Part shown: in pieces, positions 50,856 through 58,982 of the stretch
Numbering within the stretch: position 1 is the first letter of the stretch
Layout of the letters: each line of letters begins with the position of its first letter
Assembly (NCBI RefSeq): GCF_017996735.1
Contig: NZ_JAGOGJ010000015.1
Span: 1 to 64,000, forward strand
Length of the DNA stretch: 64,000 nucleotides
Direction of reading: 5' to 3'
From: Niveispirillum sp.
Lineage (GTDB): Bacteria; Pseudomonadota; Alphaproteobacteria; Azospirillales; Azospirillaceae
Program-made: the position numbers and the translations under genes
The notes under the pieces: model-generated
Seen by the model: only the letters and a program-made list of their open reading frames with translations
Database searches by the model: none
Told to the model about the DNA's origin: nothing

Positions 50856-51098
50856 TGTTCACCAGCAAACATGAGATTGAAGTCTTTTCCATTTCTGGAA
50901 GAAGATGATCACGGGCGAGAGCTCAGGCGCGGAAGGCAGGAGCTGATGAAAACCTCGGGCAGCGCCGATTGACACCCTGCGAAAGGGCAGCCCCCTCCGC
51001 GGTGCGGCACGGCCTGGCGTCCTCCCGCCCCCGTATCTTCCTGTCCATCCCCTGCAGTTCCGGCCGAGGCGTTCTTCCCGGGCGTACATATAGCCATG

Positions 51099-52172
51099 TC
51101 AGGATACGGGCCCGATATAGCGGCGCATCAGCGCGTTGATCTTTGGCAGTGTTTCCTGCGCATAGCGGGTGAGTTGGCCGGTCCTGGGGTTGATGGCGTA
51201 GATACCGGCGTGGGGCTGCTGTGGGCCCTCGATAAAGTTCACCTCCACGCCCGCCTCCTCCAGACGGTTCCTGAAGGCACGGGCTTCATCGCGCAGTATT
51301 TCCCACTCACCCGTCCAGATGATTGCTGGCGACAGCCCCTTCAGGCTGGGAGCAAGCAATGGAGAGGCGCGCCAGTCGAACGTGTCCTCTTTCGATCTCA
51401 GGTAAAGTCGCGTCACCGCATCGGCGATGTCGCGCGTCAGACTGTAATTCGCGAACTCCTCGTAGGAGCCGGTATTGTTTCTTGCATCGAAGCACGGCGT
51501 CCACAGCCATTGGACGGCCGGCTTCTGAATGCCGGCGTCCCGCGCCATAAGGGAAACGACAGTTGCCAGATTGGCACCGGTGCATCCGCCACCGATCCCG
51601 ATCCGTGTCTTGTCGATGCCGAGATCGTCGGCATTATCGACAATGTATTTGTAGGCGGCAAAGCAATCTTCAACCGCCGCGGGAAATTTTGCCTGCCAGG
51701 ACAGGCGGAAATCGACATGGGCCACGGCACAGCCCCAATCGATCGCATAGCTGCTGTTCTGGGTGTCGATATCGTCGAGACCGCCGAAGATGCACCAGCC
51801 GCCGCCATGGGTATGGAGATAGAGGCCCAGAGGGCCCTCATGGTGCTCGGGTCTGTAGATCCGCATCGTCAGCGGCCCAGCGGGGCCCGGAATTTCCACG
51901 TTCCAGGCCTTGAGACCGGGCGCCAGCACTTGCGGATCGGGCAAGGGCGCGGGGATCAGGTCGGGAGGCGGCGCGCCGTAGGGCAGATTGATGAGCCGCG
52001 TCTCTTCATCGACCTCGGCCAGCCTGCGTTGACGCAACGTCTCGTAGTCAACCTTCGGCTGCAACGGGGGCAGTGAGCCGGGCAGCGGAGTACGATTGCG
52101 CCCCACTTCGATCGCCGGCGGAGATTCAGGCGTGACCGCGGAGGGGTCGGCCGATTCATAGTGAATGTCCAT
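51099..52172 (-). CDS. HSL-type alpha/beta hydrolase with Cys in place of the nucleophilic Ser
   Basis: 357-residue hydrolase of the hormone-sensitive-lipase group. The oxyanion motif is HTHGGGWCIFGG. At the nucleophile elbow, where the family has GDSAGGN, this protein reads GGGCTGANLA, so Cys replaces Ser. The acid residue in WEILRDEARAFRNRL and a His in QQPHAGIYAI complete a possible Cys-Asp-His triad like that of dienelactone hydrolase. The start at 52172 (MDIHYE) is chosen for homology; AAAGGA is upstream. It lies between the P450 and ferredoxin genes. Confidence 0.85.
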   Translation of the reverse strand: MDIHYESADPSAVTPESPPAIEVGRNRTPLPGSLPPLQPKVDYETLRQRRLAEVDEETRLINLPYGAPPPDLIPAPLPDPQVLAPGLKAWNVEIPGPAGPLTMRIYRPEHHEGPLGLYLHTHGGGWCIFGGLDDIDTQNSSYAIDWGCAVAHVDFRLSWQAKFPAAVEDCFAAYKYIVDNADDLGIDKTRIGIGGGCTGANLATVVSLMARDAGIQKPAVQWLWTPCFDARNNTGSYEEFANYSLTRDIADAVTRLYLRSKEDTFDWRASPLLAPSLKGLSPAIIWTGEWEILRDEARAFRNRLEEAGVEVNFIEGPQQPHAGIYAINPRTGQLTRYAQETLPKINALMRRYIGPVS

Positions 52173-52294
52173 CAACACATCCTTTCCCAGATTATGGTCA
52201 CGCCATCCGATCGGCCTGAAAGCATCTGGCGCGCGCGCCAATGCCCGCCGTATAGATTGACCCTACACTCGCATCCCCGTCCCATCGATCCCCG

Positions 52295-53491
52295 TCAGGC
52301 CGGGACCCCACGAGCCGCCCGCCGTATCTGGAACGGAAGGTCGGCATAGCCGTAGAGACCCCGGTTTAGACCCATGGTCGGCGTTCCGGCGACAAGTTCG
52401 GCGTCGGCCTCGACCAAGGCTTCCAGCAGGACCTCCATCTCAAGCTTGGCGAGATTCATGCCTGCGCACATGTGCGGGCCCGTGCCCCAGGCAAGCAGGT
52501 CGCGCTGGTCGCGGTCGATGTCGTAAAGGTCGGGATCGGGATAGCGCCGTTCATCCCGATTGGCGCAGGCATAGAGGATCATCACCCGCGCCCCCTTGGG
52601 GATCGTAACGCCGCTGACATCATAATCCTCCATGGCAACCCGTGAGAAGAAGCGCAGCACGGAGTTCCGGCGGGCACTTTCAAGGACGGCCGCCGGAATC
52701 TTCCCCGGATTCTGCCGCAGTGCCGCCCATTGGCCCGGATTGGCGGCAAGGTCATGCAGCAAATGTCCCTTGGCGAGGATGGTGGTGTCGAGGCTGGGTA
52801 TCACATAGGCGCTGATCGCCTGCAGAACCTCGGTCTGCGTCAGCCGGCCGGTGTCCACGGCCGCGAAAAGTTCCCCGGCCCAGCTTCCGGCGCGAACGGA
52901 ATCCGCGCTGAGGCTGCTCATGAAGGCCCGCGCCTCGGCACTGACGGCAAGATCATCCGCATGCGGATCCGGTCCGATGAGATTGAAGGTTGCCGCCGCC
53001 CAGGCGAGCATGCGCTCGCGGCCGATCTCGGGCAAACCAACCAGATGCGACACCGCCTCCACCGGCAGGAAAGCGGCCAACGACAGCATGGCATTGAAGC
53101 TGTCACCTCCCAGCAAGGACTGCACGCGCTTGACGACCAACTGTTTGAGGTCCTGACGGGCCTCGCGCAGCTTTGCCGGTGAAAGGGGCCGCATGATGGT
53201 ATTGCGCAGCCGCGAATGCGGCCTGCCATCCATCTGAAGCACGTTCATGCCACGGCCGGCATTCCAGACGTCACTGAAGCCATTACCCTGGCCACTGACC
53301 AGTTGTTCCGGTGCCCGAAGCGCCCGCTGCACATCGGCAAAGCGACCGATGGCGTAGACTGACAGGCCTGGCAACCAGACGGCAGGCCCAGCATCCCGGA
53401 TCGCCTTATAATCCTCGTAGGGATCGCGCAGGCTGGCCTCGCTGAAGAGATCGACGTCAAGCACCGGGCGATCCGATGTCTGCTGCGGCAT
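52295..53491 (-). CDS. Cytochrome P450 (second)
   Basis: 398-residue P450. Haem-binding loop LAWGTGPHMCAGMNLAK (Trp replaces the usual Phe), ExxR in LESARRNS, and I-helix AYVIPSLDTTILAK with the conserved acid-Thr pair. The helix sequence differs from that of the P450cam-like gene, so the substrates differ. Family placement is uncertain, perhaps near CYP199-type enzymes. It is part of a minus-strand run: TonB receptor, P450, esterase, ferredoxin. A G-rich run precedes the ATG. Confidence 0.88.
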   Translation of the reverse strand: MPQQTSDRPVLDVDLFSEASLRDPYEDYKAIRDAGPAVWLPGLSVYAIGRFADVQRALRAPEQLVSGQGNGFSDVWNAGRGMNVLQMDGRPHSRLRNTIMRPLSPAKLREARQDLKQLVVKRVQSLLGGDSFNAMLSLAAFLPVEAVSHLVGLPEIGRERMLAWAAATFNLIGPDPHADDLAVSAEARAFMSSLSADSVRAGSWAGELFAAVDTGRLTQTEVLQAISAYVIPSLDTTILAKGHLLHDLAANPGQWAALRQNPGKIPAAVLESARRNSVLRFFSRVAMEDYDVSGVTIPKGARVMILYACANRDERRYPDPDLYDIDRDQRDLLAWGTGPHMCAGMNLAKLEMEVLLEALVEADAELVAGTPTMGLNRGLYGYADLPFQIRRAARGVPA

Positions 53492-53629
53492 CGGTCACAT
53501 CCCCCCGCGCTCTTGATGACGGACGGTGAAAGGTCCGGTGCCGTCACTAGGAATGCCGGAACCTGCCAGACAGTTACAAACGTCCATTGCCTGGATCAGC
53601 CACATCTATTCTCTCCTGACCACACGGTT

Positions 53630-55846
53630 TCACATCTTGAAGCTCAGTTGAAGCTTCACCGTTCGCGGGTTTATCGGGAATCGCACGACGCTCTGGGTTC
53701 CGGGGGGCGAGGTCACGAAGGGCAGAGGGAAATTGAAACCGTACACCTGCTGGTTTGTAAGGTTCTGGCCGATGAGCCGCACCTCCCAGCCCTGCTCCCG
53801 GTCCCCGACACCAACACTGGCGTTCAGCCGGTGCAACGAGGCGAGCTTGGGCAACAGATAGGGCGTACCGGTGATGATCGTCTGGGAATTCGCTTTGGAC
53901 CGGTAGTCCATATTGACGTCCAGATCGGCATCCAGCTCTGCGGAAAGGTCGAACTGGTACGCCGCCCCGACCACGCCCGACCAGCGTGGCGCAAGTGGCA
54001 CTCTCGTTCCGTTGCCGGCATCGCGGGCGTTGGAATAGATGTTGTTCCAGGAGAGCCGCAGTCCGTTGACGGGCCTCAACGAAACCTGACTTTCCAGGCC
54101 GTTCGTCTTGACGTTCTGGTTGAAGACGACGAACCCGGTTCCGTCATAGATAACGACCTGAAAATTGTCGACGTTCGTGTCGAAATAGCCGCCGTTCAGC
54201 GTCAGCGTGCGGTCGAACCATTGTGACTTGAAGCCGACTTCCGCCGTTTGCGCAACCTCCGGCTTGTAGAAGGACTTCGAAAGGTCGCTGACGGCCGAGG
54301 CATACCCGCCGGCCTTCGTCCCCTGCCCCCAGGTGACATATAGCAGGAAATCCTTGGTCAGGGCGTAGTTCAGACCGACCGTTCCATCGATGCTGCCCTT
54401 GTCGTTCGACAGCGAGAACGGCGCGACCGGCGGGCTGAGAAGCGTGGAATAGATCCCAGGCACAAGCAGTGTCCGTGCAAAGTCGGCGTCCTTGCTCTCT
54501 TTTGTATAGCGTATGCCACCCGTCAGCGTCAGGGGGTCCAGGATTTTGAAGTTCGCCTGGGTGAAACCTGAATAGGCCTTGTTCGTCTGTTTGAAATCGG
54601 TGTTGTTGGCGCCGTCGACGGGGAACGGCAGCGGCGTCGTGCCGACCGGAAAGTCGAAATATTCCGCGTCCTTCTGCTTGAACGTGCCGTAAAGATAGAA
54701 GATGCCGGCCACATAATCGAACCGTGGACCGATCTCCCCCGTATAGCGCAGTTCCTGGGTGAACTGTTTGGAGTTGTCGTGGATGAAAGCGGTGTGCGCG
54801 TCTCCCGGAAGATAGGCACCGTTCAGGTCGACGCCGCCACGCGAAGCCGAATAGGCTGTCTGCGAGGTCAATGTGCCTTCCCCGAGATGGAAATTCGCGG
54901 TAACGGCCCCCCGTTCGGAATTCAGGCTGTTGCGCCGGACGCCGCCGATGGACGGCGAGTAGACCGCGATCTGGTCATAGGCACTGACGGGCGTACCCGG
55001 ATAGCCGAAGGCGGCCGCCAGGCGCCCCGGCGCGTCGCCATAGAGCTGGACCGACGCGTTGGGCCCCTTGGAGACGTTCCGGGTCACCTGCGCGGATGCC
55101 GTGACATCGACCAGATCGGACGGCGTCCAGACTGCCGTGAGGCGCCCGCCACCCTTCCTGTCGCGGTATTTCTCGCCGCTGATTACATCTCGCAGCGGGC
55201 CGCCCTGACTGTCATAGAAGCCGGCGATCCTCATCGTCAATGTGGGCGCTAGCGGCACATCGATGCCCGCTTCGATCCGATCCGACTTCAGTTCGAACTC
55301 GTGACTATAGCGGGTATTGAAGGCCACATCGGTGCCCGGCTTGGTGGTCACCAGGTTGACAGCGCCGAGACTGCTATTCTTGCCCAGCAGGGTGGCCTGC
55401 GTACCACTGATCGCCTCCAGGCTGCTCATGTCGAACAGAGAAGCGCCGAACTCGCGATCCCTGGACACGAACGCCCCGTCGATATAGGTCGCGACCGAAC
55501 TGTCGAAGGACGGGTTGCCCGGTGCCGAGCCCAGACCACGGATGGTGACCGCGAACTGGTTGGAGTCCGGTGAGTCCGCGATGTTCAGAGCCGGCACGAC
55601 CTTGGAGATATCCGAGAAATTCACGATCCCGGCCGCAGCCAGCCGCGCCTCGTCCACCACAGTGATCGTTGCCGCAACGGATTGCGCCGTTTCGACCCTT
55701 TTGCGTGCGGTTACAACGATTTCGTCAAGCAGCACCGTAGATGCACCATCAGGCGCAGGTGCCGTTCCCACTGTTGTTTGCGCCTGCACGCCACTTCCGA
55801 TCAGCAGGGCCAGGGGCGCCACCGACCAAAGCCACTTCACTGGCAT
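53630..55846 (-). CDS. TonB-dependent outer-membrane receptor
   Basis: 738-residue receptor. Signal peptide MPVKWLWSVAPLALLIGSGVQA, then the TonB box region VLLDEIVVTARKR, a plug domain (VTIRGLGSAPGNPSFDSSVATY in pieces) and a 22-strand barrel ending NPRTVKLQLSFKM. The last residue is not the usual Phe/Tyr. It resembles receptors of Alphaproteobacteria that take up hydrophobic or glycosylated organics rather than ferric siderophores. Located upstream of the P450-esterase-ferredoxin genes, it probably imports their substrate. An AT-rich inverted repeat lies about 70-100 bases upstream of its start. Confidence 0.9.
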   Translation of the reverse strand: MPVKWLWSVAPLALLIGSGVQAQTTVGTAPAPDGASTVLLDEIVVTARKRVETAQSVAATITVVDEARLAAAGIVNFSDISKVVPALNIADSPDSNQFAVTIRGLGSAPGNPSFDSSVATYIDGAFVSRDREFGASLFDMSSLEAISGTQATLLGKNSSLGAVNLVTTKPGTDVAFNTRYSHEFELKSDRIEAGIDVPLAPTLTMRIAGFYDSQGGPLRDVISGEKYRDRKGGGRLTAVWTPSDLVDVTASAQVTRNVSKGPNASVQLYGDAPGRLAAAFGYPGTPVSAYDQIAVYSPSIGGVRRNSLNSERGAVTANFHLGEGTLTSQTAYSASRGGVDLNGAYLPGDAHTAFIHDNSKQFTQELRYTGEIGPRFDYVAGIFYLYGTFKQKDAEYFDFPVGTTPLPFPVDGANNTDFKQTNKAYSGFTQANFKILDPLTLTGGIRYTKESKDADFARTLLVPGIYSTLLSPPVAPFSLSNDKGSIDGTVGLNYALTKDFLLYVTWGQGTKAGGYASAVSDLSKSFYKPEVAQTAEVGFKSQWFDRTLTLNGGYFDTNVDNFQVVIYDGTGFVVFNQNVKTNGLESQVSLRPVNGLRLSWNNIYSNARDAGNGTRVPLAPRWSGVVGAAYQFDLSAELDADLDVNMDYRSKANSQTIITGTPYLLPKLASLHRLNASVGVGDREQGWEVRLIGQNLTNQQVYGFNFPLPFVTSPPGTQSVVRFPINPRTVKLQLSFKM

Positions 55847-55915
55847 CTTGTTCCTCCCTTGTCCGGTGCGCTGTTTCGCACACTCTTAAGGTTCAGTTTT
55901 GTCAGAAAATATTCT

Positions 55916-55949
55916 TTTTTTCAAACTCTATTTTATTAGTTTGAAAAAA
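55916..55949. promoter_or_regulatory. AT-rich inverted repeat upstream of the TonB receptor gene
   Basis: Perfect 12-bp arms TTTTTTCAAACT (55916-55927) and AGTTTGAAAAAA (55938-55949) with a 10-base AT loop, inside an unusually AT-rich island. It lies between the stop of the acetoacetyl-CoA-synthetase-like gene (56001) and the receptor start (55846). It could be an operator or the receptor's promoter. It is not a usual terminator because no GC-rich stem is present. Confidence 0.6.
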
Positions 55950-56000
55950 TTCTTTATTCGAGATGATTGCGATGTGATCGACACCATGGTCGGAAGCCGG

Positions 56001-57986
56001 TCATCCGCGAAAGCGGGCCGCCAGAGTGACATACTCCTCCAGACACTCGGGATTAGCCATCGCGGCCGGCTCAACGACGCGGCCTACGGAGGCACCTTCG
56101 AAAAGCCGTTTTACGGGTAGCTCGAGTTTCTTGGATGACAAGGTCCGCGGCACCGCCGACACGAAGATCACCTCGTCGGGCACGAACCGGGGCGAAAGCG
56201 ACGTCCGGATCGCGTCGCGAATGCGCGAGACCAGCGCATCGCCGGCGTCCCGCCCCCCGGCCGGCACGACGAACAGCAGCAGTCGGCTGTCCGCGTCATG
56301 CACACGGACATCGACGACCAGTGAGTCCACGACGCCGTCCATCTGCTCGATGGCCGCATAGATTTCGCTTGTCCCCATGCGATGGCCGGCGCGGTTGATG
56401 GTGGCGTCACTTCGCCCGAATATCTCGCATGTTCCGTCGGGATCGATCTTCAGCCAGTCGCCGTGCCGCCAGCACCCTTCGAAATGTTCGAAATAGGATT
56501 CCCTGTACCGCGAGCCATCTTCGTCACCCCAGAGGAACAGCGGCATGTTCGGCATGGGCTTGGTAACGACGAGTTCGCCGACCTCGCCCGTCACCGGCAT
56601 GCCCTCCTCGTTCCACGCCTCGACGGCGGCGCCGAGCTGGCGGCACTGGATCTTCCCCGCCACCTCCGGCAGCTCGCGGTTCCCGGTGCAGAACGCACCG
56701 CATATATCGGTCCCCCCGGAACTGTTGAACCACCAGATGCCGGCCTTTCCAGCCCCCGCCAAACGGTCGGAGATCGCCATTTGAACCGAAGCGGGCAGCG
56801 GCGAGGCGGTGCTGCCAAGGGCCCGGAGGGTCGACAGGTCGCCAACCGCCCTGAAATCCACCGGCTGCTTTGCGCACATCGTATAGAATTGCGCCCCCGA
56901 CCCGAAGAAGGTGACCCGGTTGCGCGCCGCGAACCGCCAGAGCAGGGCCGGATCAGGAGCAGCCCGGGAGCCATTCGGGCTTCCGTCGAAGATACAGATG
57001 GTGGTTCCGTTCAGCAGGCCGCTGACCTGCGAGTTCCACATCATCCAACCCGTCGAGCTGAACCAGTGGAAGCGCTCGCCCGGTGTGCGCACGTCATAAC
57101 TGGCGCCGAGATCGGAGTGCAACCGCGCGGCGGCCGCACCCAGCAGGATGCCGCCATGCCCGTGGACCAGCGCCTTGGGCTTGCCTGTCGTGCCACTGGA
57201 ATAGACGATCCACAAAGGGTGATCGAAGGGCAGCCATTCCGGCTGGAAGGCGAGCACGGCCTCCCCGTCCCGCGAAACCATGGACGTGAAATCAAGTGTA
57301 CCGGAGAGCGTGCTGCCACTGTAGCCCGACCGCAGCAGGACAAGCGCCTCCAGGCTTGGAAGACCGTCCCGCAGCCGTTCGACGATATCCGCCCGGTCGA
57401 TCGCCTTTCCGGCGTAGAAGACGCCATCCGTGGCGATCAACACCTTGGGCCCGATCTGCTTGAACCGATCGAGGATGGCAGGAACGCCCATGTCTGGCGC
57501 GCAAACAGCCCATACCGCGCCGAGCGATGCGCAAGCGAGGCAACTGACGATCGCCTCCGGCCGGTTGGGAAGATAGGCGACGACGCGGTCGCCCTTGCCG
57601 ACGCCAAGCGCGCGCAACGACAGAGCGAAGGAAGCGACCCTGCTGCGCAGCGTCGGCCAATCGACAGTCTCCACGAGGCCGTTTTCATCCTCCGCGATGA
57701 TCGCCGGATGACCGGCCGCGTGGGCAGGGCCGACATGACGCATGACCTGTCGGGCATAATTGACCCTCGTGCCGGGAAACCATCGCGCGCCCGGCATTCG
57801 CGCCATGGCCAGGACAATATCGGCGGGATCGGGGGACAGGATGCCCTCGAAGTCCCAGACCGTTCGCCAGAACCCCTCTGGCTGCTCGACGGACCAGCGA
57901 TGAAGTTCTTCAAAATCGGCGAAGTGGCGCCCGGCCCTTTGCTCAACCTGTTCCCGGAACTCCTTGATCAGGGGCGTCCACGCCAT
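56001..57986 (-). CDS. Acetoacetyl-CoA synthetase-like ligase
   Basis: 661-residue AMP-forming ligase of the acetoacetyl-CoA synthetase group: N-terminal WTPLIKEFREQVEQRAG and FHxWSVEQPEGFW-type segment, IVYSSGTTGKPKALVHGHGG, WWFNSSGGTDICGAF, GRSDATINRAGHRMGTSEIY and the C-terminal RTLSSKKLELPVKRL with the catalytic Lys. In a catabolic setting it would activate a 3-ketoacid such as acetoacetate released in the pathway, though another beta-ketoacid is possible. The ATG at 57986 follows the stop of the GST gene by one base; AAGGAG sits within the GST 3' end. Confidence 0.88.
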   Translation of the reverse strand: MAWTPLIKEFREQVEQRAGRHFADFEELHRWSVEQPEGFWRTVWDFEGILSPDPADIVLAMARMPGARWFPGTRVNYARQVMRHVGPAHAAGHPAIIAEDENGLVETVDWPTLRSRVASFALSLRALGVGKGDRVVAYLPNRPEAIVSCLACASLGAVWAVCAPDMGVPAILDRFKQIGPKVLIATDGVFYAGKAIDRADIVERLRDGLPSLEALVLLRSGYSGSTLSGTLDFTSMVSRDGEAVLAFQPEWLPFDHPLWIVYSSGTTGKPKALVHGHGGILLGAAAARLHSDLGASYDVRTPGERFHWFSSTGWMMWNSQVSGLLNGTTICIFDGSPNGSRAAPDPALLWRFAARNRVTFFGSGAQFYTMCAKQPVDFRAVGDLSTLRALGSTASPLPASVQMAISDRLAGAGKAGIWWFNSSGGTDICGAFCTGNRELPEVAGKIQCRQLGAAVEAWNEEGMPVTGEVGELVVTKPMPNMPLFLWGDEDGSRYRESYFEHFEGCWRHGDWLKIDPDGTCEIFGRSDATINRAGHRMGTSEIYAAIEQMDGVVDSLVVDVRVHDADSRLLLFVVPAGGRDAGDALVSRIRDAIRTSLSPRFVPDEVIFVSAVPRTLSSKKLELPVKRLFEGASVGRVVEPAAMANPECLEEYVTLAARFRG

Positions 57987-57987
57987 T

Positions 57988-58635
57988 TTACGCAAGCTCC
58001 TTGTCATAGGCGGCAAGATGATCGCGCATGGCCCGTTGGAAGGCGGGCCGCGCAGCGCAGCGATCCATGTAGGCGGTGAGGGTCGGGTACGGTGCGACCA
58101 GGTCGGTATGGCTCAACATATCGAGCACGCAGCGCATCATGATGTCAGCACCGGTGAAGCGCCCTTCCAGATAGTCTCTGTCGCCCAGCGCTTCGGTCAG
58201 CGCCGCCAGACGCGTCTGCACGACCCGCACGACCGTGGGCCGGATTGTCGCGTCTGCATCGCGATCAATGGGAAAGAAGTCGATGCGGCCCAATGTGCTG
58301 ACCGCCCATTCCAGCGTCGTGGCCGCCGCGCATATCCATGCCGTGGTCCGCGCCCTATCGCCCCGGTCATGGGGAAGCAGCACTTCGCTGCGCTCGCCCA
58401 GATGAAGCACGATCGCGGCGGACTCGAATATGGCAAGCCCGTCCTCCTCAACGATCGCGGGGATCTTGCCGAAGGGGTGGATGGCCCGGTATTCGGGTGT
58501 GGACAGACCCTCCCGTCCGACCATCCGCGTCTCATAGGCCAGGCCTGCCTCCTCAAGCGCCCAGCGCGCACGAATGTCGCGGACAGTGCCATGCGCGAAG
58601 GCGCCATGGAAGTTGCAGGCATAAAGGGTAATCAT
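57988..58635 (-). CDS. Glutathione S-transferase
   Basis: 215-residue GST with an N-terminal thioredoxin-like domain (ARWALEEAGLAYETRMV, HPFGKIPAIVEEDGLAIFESAAIVLHL read in pieces) and the C-terminal helical domain with TGADIMM. Roles in such clusters include glutathione-dependent isomerisation or detoxification of an electrophilic intermediate. The ATG at 58635 has GGGGA upstream; a GTG three bases earlier is possible. First gene of the minus-strand run and separated by one base from the ligase gene, so the two are coupled. Divergent from the flavin monooxygenase operon. Confidence 0.87.
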   Translation of the reverse strand: MITLYACNFHGAFAHGTVRDIRARWALEEAGLAYETRMVGREGLSTPEYRAIHPFGKIPAIVEEDGLAIFESAAIVLHLGERSEVLLPHDRGDRARTTAWICAAATTLEWAVSTLGRIDFFPIDRDADATIRPTVVRVVQTRLAALTEALGDRDYLEGRFTGADIMMRCVLDMLSHTDLVAPYPTLTAYMDRCAARPAFQRAMRDHLAAYDKELA

Positions 58636-58982
58636 CACGGTTTCCCCACGTTGGACATGGCCTGATGGCCTGCCCGTATTGTGTGCTCAAGCAGAACCTG
58701 ACCCGTTGCGTCTAAGGTGTGGACGCTGACGGGGACTGCACACTTATGCTGTGTGAGCAGGATGCTAGCCGCTGCGCAGCGCCTCTCAAAGATAACAGGA
58801 CCGCGCAAACGATATCGTTTCGGCATCTACCAGCCGGCGACGCGATAATCTCCCGGTATCGATCTCGCTTTTTTGCCATTCCGTGGCCCTGCTTTCGGGC
58901 GACTAGATTTCGCCTGCGCCAGCGGCCGCGCCGCCTCTGGCGAATGACAGCAACCAATCCAAACAGAATGCGGGGGAACACC
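58636..58982. promoter_or_regulatory. Divergent regulatory region with 14-bp palindrome
   Basis: About 347 bases between the GST and flavin monooxygenase genes with no supportable gene. It holds a perfect 14-bp palindrome, AAACGATATCGTTT, at 58807-58820. The rest shows no further clear repeat. The upstream open reading of the monooxygenase frame is not family-like and is treated as leader. Confidence 0.6.
58807..58820. promoter_or_regulatory. Perfect 14-bp palindrome, candidate operator
   Basis: AAACGATATCGTTT is its own reverse complement and lies mid-way in the divergent GST/monooxygenase promoter region. Many TetR-, MarR- or LacI-like proteins use such sites; the nearest regulator is the truncated LysR gene at 63372, whose sites would usually look different. 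Confidence 0.6.

Noticed and set aside
58719..58982. Upstream extension of the flavin monooxygenase frame as coding
   Set aside because: The extra residues lack family similarity, precede the FAD motif, and overlap the palindromic operator candidate.
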